From Dendrolimus kikuchii (taxonomy: Eukaryota; Arthropoda; Insecta; Lepidoptera; Lasiocampidae), in contig CM034392.1 of NCBI GenBank assembly GCA_019925095.2, forward strand, positions 20,378,387 to 20,442,386: 64,000 nt of DNA, written 5' to 3'. The notes under the pieces were generated by a model. The model did no database searches. It was not told the origin of the DNA and saw nothing but the letters and a program-made list of their open reading frames with translations. A program made the position numbers and the translations under genes. Below, one piece after another: positions 42,699-54,600 of the stretch. The number at the start of each line of letters is the position of its first letter. The stretch's first letter is position 1.

Positions 42699-45600
42699 CT
42701 GGGAATAAAAACAAACAATTGCCTATGTAAATAAATTAGCTGCTATTGATTTTATTCGAAAACTTATGACCTAAAAGCAAATTACGCAATACAATTTATT
42801 AATGTTAAATTTTATAAATCTAACTAATAAATCTGTAAATGGTTCAGTGCATTTAAAAATGTGAAAAAAACAATTTTTTATCATTTTTGTCTCTGTCTGT
42901 ATGTTTTAGCATCACGTGAAAACTAATGAACGGACTTAAATGAAATTCAAAACGGTGCTAGCTTATATCCCAGGTCGTAACTTAAGATACTTTTCATCAT
43001 GAAAGATGACTTCGTTTCCGCGGGATAGACGAAGATAGCGAAAAAGATCTTTTTTGGAAACTTGAACATATATGAATGAAACCCCACACAGAGCTGGCTT
43101 ATAACCCGAGTCAACAGGTAGGATACTTTTTATAAATGGATTAGTAAAAAAGATGACACTGCAATTACGATGTCACTGTAATTCAACAAATATGTTGTCA
43201 TGTTGCCCACATGTCATTCATTATGTATTAAGTAATTCAAATCAGGTTGGCTGTGACTTTTCATTGTTTTATTGTGCAGTTGTCTACAATATATTGACTT
43301 AGTTTCTTTGTAATTGTATTAAATTGTACAAGAAACTAAAGTATTGAAAATGTATATATATATATATAACACCTAATTAAATTTTTACTTGTCTAACATA
43401 AAACTACGACTACCTAGGGTTTTTCACATGGCGTAGACACTGGCAAAACTAGTGTTTTATATAACTGAATATTTTGAGGATGGAAGAAATATGATAGATA
43501 TATACTTTAAAACCCACTAAGTTAGTCAAAAAGTTTGTATGAAAAGAAAATTAAAGTAAATGAAACAAAGATACAGCCTTTCACATTCCTGTCAAAAACT
43601 AAAATATACAATAAAAATATCATAACATACCATTAACATCTCTTGCAAGGAAAGTGTGAAACCAGTACACGAAGTCTTGTCATGTTTAGTATCTAAACAG
43701 TCCCCGCCTTCATGGTTGCAAAAGCCCTCAGAGCAAGCCACCTCTGAACCCTCAGGGGAACTCATTAGAGAAGAAGCCCCTGATATTGTTTCACAACACC
43801 CACCATTTGTCCCTGACGAATAACCGCAGTCTTGAATATGGTCATTAGGCGATAACTTCCCATTTTTGGATTTTTTCTTTCCTATTGGTGAACGACGTTT
43901 GTTGGTAGGATCGGCTTGACAGGACTTGCATCCATCCCCATCCCCATTCGTCTCGTAACACTGGTTGTAATCTTGAGGTGATAAGAGGTCAGTGGGTGTA
44001 TCCCGCTCTTCTAATAGACATTCTTCACACTGGCACTTTTCGTCTGGTTCTTCTGAATCTACTTCCTGTAATATAGATTATCAGATGGTCTTATCATTAA
44101 AATAAACTTGCAGACAACCTTAGGATGGCTTAGATATTTTGTAAAATACGTGGATTGATATTATAGATATATAAGTACAAAACAATAATTACACACCCAT
44201 GACCAATGCACACACAAACAAATGTGGTGTAATTTTTTTTATTGCCTCGAGCAAGCAAACAGATAGGCTGCCCACCTGATGGAAACCGGTTACGTCCCCT
44301 ATGGACATTTGCAACACCAGGGCTGCAGCTAACGCGTTGCCGACGTGTAGGAAATTTTATAAAGCCCTTCTTAAAGTGCCCCATGTCATCCCGCAGGAGA
44401 AAAACCACGGCGGGAAGTTCACTCCAGGTCATTTTTGTACGCGGCAGAAATGTGAGAGTCCAAAACAAAACATTATGAAAGAATAAAAAAAAAAAATGAG
44501 CAACCAAAGAAGTGTTAGAACTTAAAACAATCGCCAAATACATACCTTGCATTTAGTCTCAACGGCCTGCCGCTCCTTCTTCTTGCGTCTCTTGAGTTTC
44601 TTCTGCTCCTTCCGCTGTTGCCTGGTGAGCTCCTCTTGGGTGATTTCGTCGTACAGCAGTTGCAGCTTGGAGACACCGCTCTTGTGCTCGACGGCGGTCT
44701 CGAACTTGCGGTAGAGCGCCTCCACTCCCACCGCGGCGAGCGTCTGGCAGGTGCCCTCCTCCTCGCGCAGCCTGATCGATATGCGCTGGAGCCGCTCGTA
44801 TATACATATGCCGAGGCATATCAACACCTATAGTCGCAAACAATTTTCATTGTGTTAACTCTTTAGACGGAACCACCACAAATTTGTGGTCAAATACAGA
44901 TAATTGAAACAAACGTTGAACTGATGCTTTCTCCCTCTAACTACATAGAATTTGTATTAGAGTAAAGAAACGATATAATTCGCTTGGTTTTGGTGCGACA
45001 ATTTTGATGGCAGCTTTGGACTAAAATAATATTATCTTTGTACCCTCAAAAGGGTTAAGGAAATTAAAATAATCGAACTGGCAGACCTGAAACATTAAAG
45101 GAGCCTATATGTTGCCTACCTCCTACCTGTCAAAAACAATATTAAAAAAATGCAACAAGCCTCCACATACATAGTAAAACATTTCATTTACAAAATGTAA
45201 AGACATCCTCTTGGAAACCCTAAAGTATACAGTATGGTGCATGTGCACAGTAACTAGACCGAATGACATATTTTTAATATCTTAGGTTATTTTTTATTGT
45301 TGTCAAAGAATGATGGCACTCTACAACACTACCTGCCCATTTCAAGTTTCTATCAAGGTACCAACAATGAGATAGTCCCAATTGCCAATTGCTTCAATGT
45401 ATGACGTAAAATAACTTAATTCTGACAATCTTCTATGAGTGACACAATAGAGTTAACTAAAGGTTATATTGAATGTTGAAAAAAGAAGTAGTTAAACAAA
45501 CCTCTTCCTGTGCGATTTCAAGTGTCTTGGCGTGCCTCTCCCTATGATTGCCCAGCAACTCAGGCTCCGCCCTCGTAATCAGGTGTGCGATATAATCAGT

Positions 45601-48600
45601 CTTCGTTTGCAAATGCAGGTGTTTGTCTAAAAGGCACCGTTTTATACCACTGTATAATGCCCCCACATATCCTTTTTCTTTCTGTGGTTCTTTTTCTTCA
45701 ACCAGCAGTTGATATGCACGCAGTACCTTTAATATTAAATCAGTCTTTCATCACATAATATACTTAAAAAGACAATTTGTTAACCAGTACCGAGGCTAAA
45801 ACTAGGCCTTTTACTGATAATTTTTTTTTTTTTTAGTGTTGAAGTAATTCATTATCAATTACTTGACTGAATACTACGATCTCGCATATAGAGACTAATA
45901 AGTAATTCAATTTTAACTTAATATTCTACAGCATAACTTATATCTAAGAATGTGTTCATTGGTACTTAGAAAAATTTGATCGTAAATATTTTATCTTCTG
46001 ACTCTTTTAGGACTCCAAAGTGGCTGGTCCGATAGAAATTATAGATCAGTAGTACAAATAGGATCAATTGACATCAAAAAAATGTTTGTGTAAAATATTC
46101 ATACAATATTTATGGGAAAAGATGTTTTTTGCAATATCTGACTTTTTTAGTAGGTACTCTAACCTGGATTGGTCTCCTAAAAGTTTTTGATCAGAAACAG
46201 GACCGATTAGCATAAAAAAATGATTTTATTAAAAAATAAAAGATGGCTTTTTTTAGATAAAAGACCTACTCATGCTCCAGATTTATAGTAATTTTATCAA
46301 TAAGATAAACTGAAGTTATGCAATCAAACTTTATATTTTTGCAATATCTAAAATAAAGTAAAATGCGTTAATATTACAGCAAATTCTAATTCACATTCCT
46401 TTAATTTACTACACGATGTTGCATATTAAATGTTTAGACTTAATTTTACACAATTTAAAAATATGAACTAATTACTTTAATTTACGAATTCAAACCATCA
46501 ACAATAAAATGCATTCGCAGTATAAACTTTCGAACAAATATTTTTTTTACTTCCTATGTTTACGAATGTTTTGACTGGTGTTGTAATAGACCTTTTCTTT
46601 TCTCATACTCGGAGAAGTACACTTCAAGTTTACCTAATCACTGGGAGGACAAAAGTATTTTTTGTCCCTGGAAATTGATTTTCTCTACTGTAAAACCAAT
46701 TAAACTAAGTGTGTCACGTGATCATGTACCAACTTTTATACAGCCACTCTGTTAAAACGCGGCATAAAGTTTTAACTAAAAAATTTGAGTTTTATAACAT
46801 TACTTTGAACTTATAATTTATTTTTCAATAAATGGTTACTTAATTTATATAGATTTGAGCTACATATTTACTAATTCATCAATAATATAAAAACACTGGC
46901 TGGAAGAATGCTACAGAAAAAAGAAATATAAAAAAGACGGGAGAGCTAGACAATTCAATGTTCAGTTGTATTGTCGAGTGCTAACTATTTATATAGACGG
47001 GTAGTTGTATACATGGTGTTCATCAGAATCAGATATGGATATAACGCTCGATTTTATTAGAGAAGTAGTGTTTGTTTGTTTAATTAATCAGGTTTTAATT
47101 TACTTTTCTCATATTCGAAATGAAAAGCAGTGTTTACCTCGGGTGATAAACCTCTCTAGGCAATTGACGGTTTGGCGCCCTCGCTACCCTCGTGCGCCAA
47201 TTGCTCGAGTGTTACTTTCATCCCTTGTGTAATAATCTACTATTGTCGTTATGTATCGCCGTGCTTAAAATGCTTGTTGAATACACAGCTAGTATTTTAT
47301 CTCACCTTAGTTTTACAGTCGGCGCAGAATCGATGTTTCCTGAGATAGTTGTGTAGCGTGTCGTGCAACGTGTTGAAGTGTACGAGCGTGACGTGTTCGC
47401 GGGCGGAGGTACGCATCGCGTCCCAGGCGCCGCGCCACGCCACGCGCCCTCCCCACCCGCACGCGCTCCAGCCCCATCCGCAGCCCCCGGTCCCCGTACC
47501 TCCGCCCGCACCTGCGCCCGCAGTCGCCCCGGAGTAACCCCGCACGCTACCTGCCTCCAGCGAGTGAAGGGTACACCGCTGAGACTTTTTCCATCGGGGC
47601 GTACTTAAGATGAGGTACTCGATGCCCGCACTGCAACAGGGGTGTGGGCACATGTTACAATAAATTCTAAAATTAGCCCTTAGTGTCCCATCCCACTGCC
47701 GGGCTGAGGCCTCTTTATACTTTCAGTGAAACATACACAGTCTTTGCCTTGCTTGTCCATCACAGATTGGTAGATTTAACACATTGGTTATCTTGGTGTG
47801 CCAGCCAGCTTTACCAGCCAGGATTCAAAGCCACATCTTTTTTGAAAAAGCTTCTGTTCTCTTTATTTATAATTCTACCTTTATTAAAATTAGCATTAAA
47901 ATAACATCTTATCTTCTTATTTTTATTAAATTAATGCACTATTTACTTCTTTTTATTTGTATAAAGTTTTGAAGTCTTTGTATGCTCTACAAACACTATA
48001 AGGCTGTGACTTTTGCAAGACTTATAAAGTGTATCCCAGTTGACTTGACTGTCCACTGCTCTATTACTTGTGTTTACATATTTTATCATTTTGACTCCAC
48101 CTCCCGTAATGCCAATGGTTGTCTAGAAATACTGTACTGTTCTAAATAGGAATATTGACTGAACAACAACAGGACAGAGCTATTTGGTTGACTTTTTGTA
48201 ATGGAGCTAATAAGGTACTTCACAGTTAATAGTTCGTTGTCATTGGTACTTAGTAGGTAAGGCAAGCAGATGAATAGTAAGCTATCAACTGGCTGTAAAT
48301 CAACTGACTCATCTTGATTAGTGTTACACACTGTGATATTCAATTAAAAACGATAAGAATACTGTTAGCAATACAGTCAAAACTGTTCAAATTTTCTAAC
48401 AGTGTAAACCATTATCCGAGTTTCTGCCTTGGCTGAAAATCAATATTGACACTATAACACACATGCCTCGAGCAGTGAGAATATTAATAGACTTCTCTTT
48501 TGCACATTTATCATGGATGACACAGGCAATGTTAAAAAAGTACTAACACATAGAAATTTGAATAAAAGGTACCTGTGACCATTGAGCAGTGTTGCCAGTG

Positions 48601-51600
48601 ATTGTGGATGTGTTATTTTGTCTTCTCTGATTGTCATTATTTCATCTGGTGTCAGAACTAGTGGATCCAATGTGGGGTGTCCTGATTTACATAGCTGATA
48701 AAATAGACGTTCCACACTGAAATAATACAATTAGCTTTAGTTTTATTTTTAGATATTTTATATATGATTTAGATAATAGTACTAATTTTAATAGATAACA
48801 AAAAAATTGTATCAAGATAATAGATTAATATTAATACTAGCTTTTAAAATCTTTTTGAAGAATTATTTTTGATTGTGCAAAGCTTCAAACTTCTGTTCAA
48901 TTGTCAAACCCTAGATCTTATATATTTAAACATAACTTGTGTTATCAGTTAAAATAACATCTGAATCATATCTGAAGCACATTCCACCATATTCTAAGAC
49001 AATACCCATTTCAATGACTTTTTCCCATAGTTGCCATGTCATTTGTCAATCTATTTGTCAGTCATTTTTCATAAAAAGCCATTTTAATAAAATTGCAGTC
49101 ATAGCAATGCAAAACACACAGATAAATCGTTATCCATCTTGATAACGCATGACATTTATACGATCGTAAGTGTAATATGTGCTCTATACAGCAGTGGTTA
49201 GACCCATGCTAACTTATGGCTCTGTGGTTTAGTGGACAAGGACCAAGCTTACGATTTGCACGGCCAAACTACAGAGACTACAAAGACAAGCGTGCTGTGC
49301 CGTGACTGGATGCGTGAGGACAACGCCCACCGTGGCCTTAGAAATAGCTCTTAACATACCCTCACTACACCTGTTTGTACAACAAGAGGCAGTAATGGGG
49401 GCCCTAAGATTAAAGCACCTGAAAACTTTGACAAGGTAAGACATTTCAGGATTCTCTCGGAAGCATGGTCCGACTCACCACTGGTGGAAGCGGTCAGTGA
49501 CAGAATAGAGAAAGCTTTCACCTTCAACAAAAAATACAAGGTTGAACTCGTGGAAGGTAATGACAGGTTTCTTTCCCATCATGAGCTTAGCCCCTACACT
49601 GATGGGTCAGACTAGTTTGGGCTCAGACATGGGAGTCTTCTCAGAAGACTTTAACATTAACATATCCGAGCCCCTGGGTAAGTTTAATACAGTATATCAG
49701 GTAGAGAGAATGAGAATCCTGCTTGCAGCTAAAGCAATCGTAGCCAGAGACGTCCATGATTACAGTATTAGAAAAGTCTCTCTTAGCAGATCGGTACTGC
49801 AAGCCATTACTAGCAGGATTATTTATTCAAATTAATGCCACTCGCTCTAAATGAGGCTGCAGGTAAGAAAAACACCTTGACCCTTCAATGTATCAAAGGA
49901 CACAGTGGTGCCCGAGGAAATGTTGCGGCAGATCAACTGGCGAAGAGAGGATCCAAAACCTGGCCAGTTGGACCAGAACCTTTCCTGCCTTTGCCACAAT
50001 TGGTTTATGAACTACATAAATCAAAGACAACAAGGGCACTACATCAACAACTTTGGGACAACCTGGAGGATTGCAGGCAAGCCAAACTGGCAATACCTTG
50101 AGCAAACCTGCGTTTTTCCAGGAGTAGCTTAAGGCTCAGACAATCCCAGCTGAGACTAGTTATTAATACAGCGACGGGACATGGCAATTTTAACAAAAAT
50201 ATTTTCAATATAGGTGTTACCGATAGCCCCTGAGCAGAGCCTGCCTGCAGGCAGAAGAAACAGTCGCCCATGTCCTGATTCAATGTAAAGAGGTGGCCCA
50301 GTACAGGGCGAGGTATCTGAATGCCACAGGTAGCCTCCGAGAAGTCTTCAGCAACGTCAAGAAACTGGTGGGTTTCCTTGAGAAGCTGGGCTGGATGGAG
50401 TAACCCCTTATCCACCCTCGCACGCAAAATAGGGCTATATCGTTGAGTTGCGGAAACCGCCCGCTCGCAGATGAAGTGTAATATGTAAAAATGAAGAACA
50501 GCATCATTTAAATATGATCATTGAATTTGACATATATGAGATCATATTTATACGATAGTGTGATTGGGGCCTTAAAATATATATTTGTTTTAAATAGAGA
50601 ACATTTAGTGCCACTTAGGACTGCTTTGGGAACTCATCCAAAAACAAATTGTAACAGAGTTGCTTGTACTGATCTAGTCATGTTTTATGGAAACCAATAG
50701 GTTAAATATCTAACCCTGTTACCTTCACTGGGTAGTGGAAAAAGGAACAGAACCAAGAAATTCTGCATTGTCATCATAAGAGTTCATGTATCACACTAAG
50801 ATTCTCACAGAAAAGAAATATAAGTGGAGGAAAAAAGTAGAAAACTAGATGCCAGGCCTCCCACCAGACTTTTTTTTTCCAGGCGGGGGAAATGCATTTC
50901 GCACAATACCAGGTCCTTTGCTAGGGATTAGACCATAGTTGATTATGAAGGCACTCCCAAGGGGGCAATCCAAACACTAATCAACCGGCTTGTGTGGAGA
51001 CTCGAACCGATGGACAAATGCCCAGGAGCAAATACCCCACTAAAACAACCCTCTTCCCATGTGCCCCGCACTTATGGTAGGAAAGGCATGAGACTTAGAA
51101 CGTAGTTACGCCCACGCCGATCTTAGCGCAAAAGTACCTGAGAGTGCCCCGGGAATCAGAGCAAACTCACTTCGATGACAGGGGTGAAGACTCTTCTGCT
51201 CCCTAGATGCAAGAGGGCCCCGGAAGCGGTATTTTCAGAGAGGGAAATCATGCGCATACCTGCGCCTCCGGGCTCCCGGCTGACGCCGGTGCCCATGAGA
51301 AGGCGCATGAATACGCGCAAATTGGCCGCATCCACCCAATGATCGTCGCTGTGCAGCAAGGCTTGCACCAGGCTGCCGAGCGAGTGGATCGGACCTACTA
51401 TTGTCTCGAGTTCAAACCTTTGCGGTGCCCATGCTGCGCACTCGACTAGCGTATGAAACGCCGTGTCAAGCGCGCCACACTGGCGACATTGGGGTGAAGG
51501 CAGACAGCCCGCAATCTGACACAGATACTTATCGAAGCAACGTGTCCGGTAAGTATCTGCGTGCCCGGTAAGTATCTGCGTCATTCTGAAGGTCAGAGTC

Positions 51601-54600
51601 CCGCGTTTCCGCGAGAGCCATCGCAACAGCTGCGGTCGTACCATTTCCACCGTATCAACGCCAGCCACAGGGTTTTCCAACTCTGAAGACCAAGATTGGA
51701 TCATGGCGGCGGTTTCTCGCGTCCTGATCGCCTGGATTTCGGCCTGGAAGTAAACTAGGCCACGAGCGAAGGCATCCTGTCGGGAGCGCCGAACTTTGGC
51801 AAGTACGCCCGCCTGACCAGACTCTATCAAGTCCTTCCAACGGAACTTAGATTTAACACTATGAAGCATTATAAAAAATTATCATTTATTATTTTCTAGT
51901 CTCTAAAGTTATATACAAACATTAACACCTTTATTTATTGGTACTTAAATAAGTATTTTATATATCATTCCTAAAAGTTTTTAAAAATTATTCATTAAAC
52001 ATAGTAACTATATTTCTAGAACTAATATATTTATATATATTAATTTTCTTATACTCCTATAAGCATAAATGCAACATAAAAGCATAGACATTAACATAGA
52101 CAATAACCTTGTTATCTAAAATAGAAATACATGTTATGAGGGCATAGTACTGTGAAAACCAAAAGTACAGATGCAGATATTTGTATAGATAGTATCATAT
52201 CTAGGTCAAGGTACATAATATTTGCTTATCGTACAAGTTTCACTGAGTTCTTCGAATCTGTCAGACAAACAATAATCTTGAAAGACAATGATCACTCATA
52301 ATTAAATAAGAAATAACAGAAATCCATAGACATATAACTATAGGGTTTTTGGAATATATGTGCAAAATTTATTAGTTAAATTTAAACATCAGTTACAATA
52401 TGCAAGTTTTGTCACATTGTATTCTTAACTGTCAAATCATAGTAATTGTAGGAATATACATATATGTATATAAACTGAAGGACTCATAAACTGCATCAAA
52501 GTTCAGGATTACTTTGAAATGATTTTTTTAAATAAGTATGCAAACTTTTTAGATTAAATTATATAAATATGGAGAGACTAGCTCTTAATCTCAAAAAAAA
52601 GGAAAATTTTAAAATAGAACTGCAGTAAAACAAATGAATATAGCCGGGAAAAGAAAATTTACTCATAGTATCAGATTTGCGTGTTATTTATAGCAGTTTT
52701 AAATTGATTTTTTATTCTTTTGTCAATTGAATTATTGTTACTAGCAGAATAGTTGGGTTAGTTTTTTAACTCATTGAGAGTTTTTGAACCATAATATGGA
52801 TACTTCGTCCGAACAAGCGGCTCAAATTGTAGCATTGGTGCGGGAGGGCTTGGATCAACGAACGATTGGTAGAAATTTAAATTTAAACCAGTCCACGGTT
52901 TCTAGAATATACAGAAGGTTTGTGGGGACAGGTTCTTACAGAAGGAGACGTGATACAGGCAGGACTCGAGCAACCACCGGTCGTGATGACCGATTTATTG
53001 TTACAACTTCCCTGCGAAATCGTTTCCTCACGTCTGTTAACATCAAAACAGAGCTTAATGAAGTGCGTGGAGTAAACGTGAGTGCACGAACAATAAGAAG
53101 AAGGTTAAAGGAAGCGGATATCACCCCTTTTAGACCAGCAAATGGTCCAAAGTTGTCTGTAGCTCACAGACAAGCTCGCTTAAGATTTGCGCGTGATCAC
53201 CTGAATTGGACAGAAGAGCAATGGACCTCCGTATTGTTCACGGACGAGTGTAGGACATGTTTATATGGTGCAGCTGGTCGCAGAAGAGTCTATCGTCGAC
53301 GTGGGGAGCGATATGCTCAAAGTTACATTGAGGAGCGTGTTCCTTTTGGAGGCGGTTCGTGTATGGTCTGGGGTGGCATATCGATGAACGGGCGAACAGA
53401 ACTTGTGTTCATAGACATGGTCCGTCAAAACGGTAATAGAGGGGGTTTGACTGCACATCGCTACATAACAGATATCTTAGAAGATCACGTGGTGCCTTAC
53501 ATGGGATTCATAGGCGAAAATTTTACTTTAATGCAGGATAATGCCCGGCCGCACGCTGCTGCACAAGTTCGACAATATTGCGAAGAGGTTGGGATACGTA
53601 CAATGAATTGGCCAGCACGCAGCCCGGATCTTAATCCCATTGAGCATGTTTGGAACAATTTAAAAAGAGCTGTATATGCGAGAAACTCTTTGCCCACGAC
53701 AGTGGCAGCACTAAGAACAGCACTTTCAGAAGAATGGAACAATATTCCGCAAGATCTTTTAATAACCCTAATAAAATCTATGCGGAACCGATTAGAATCC
53801 GTAATAAGGGCACGTGGAGGTAATACACCTTATTAAAATATAAATAAACCCTTGCATAAAGTTTGTGTCTATTGTTAAAACCAATTTTTTTATTAAACCA
53901 ATTTTCCTTAAATTTCCGTTTTTTCTTCAAAAAAAGTCTTAAGGTCGTTTCCAGTACACAAACTTAAACTTAAGGATATGACCCTACGCTGTTTTAAAGT
54001 TCACGAACCAATTTAGAGGTTTCAATTTAAATCTGTATAGAAAGTTTGCATACTTGGTTAAAATATTTATTTCAAAGTCGTCTATTACTTTGATGCAGTT
54101 TATGAGTCTGTCAGTGTATGTATGTACCATGTAATGTATGATATAATTTACTATACCAGAACAACTGCTTAATAGGTATATACTCAGAGAGAATATGTGC
54201 ACATGTCATTGAAATAAGCCATTCATACCTTGAACTTATTTTACATATTACATCATAAATATTATACTGCTTTAAAAGTGTCAAATATGTTGCCTCTTCT
54301 TGGCCTACTAAACAGATTTGAATGGCAAATAATTAGCACTTTTTAGGGCTAAAGAAAATGTGACATATTCTTTTGTAATTGGTAAAACTGAAATTTTGGG
54401 TTGGTAATTGTTGGTGTATTCCAAAATGCATATGGATGCAATCAGGCCACAGCTGACGGAATGGGTCAACCGCACCAGCGGCACCCTGACCTTCAGGACG
54501 ACGCAGATACTTACCGGACATGGATGTTTCGATAAGTATCTGTATCGCATTGTGGGCTGCTTGCCTTCCCCGGACTGCCGCCAGTGCGGCGCGCCCGACA

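Noticed and set aside
47461..47545. A small intron inside GGNBP2 exon 4 removing the Gly-rich tract
   Set aside because: The most plausible GT-AG pair is 85 bp and breaks the frame; shorter in-frame pairs (39 or 51 bp) leave most of the tract. The unspliced exon keeps frame with both neighbours.
52784..52795. Upstream start of the Tc1 transposase
   Set aside because: The codon at 52784 is TTG; the first ATG in frame is at 52796 and leaves a full-length transposase.
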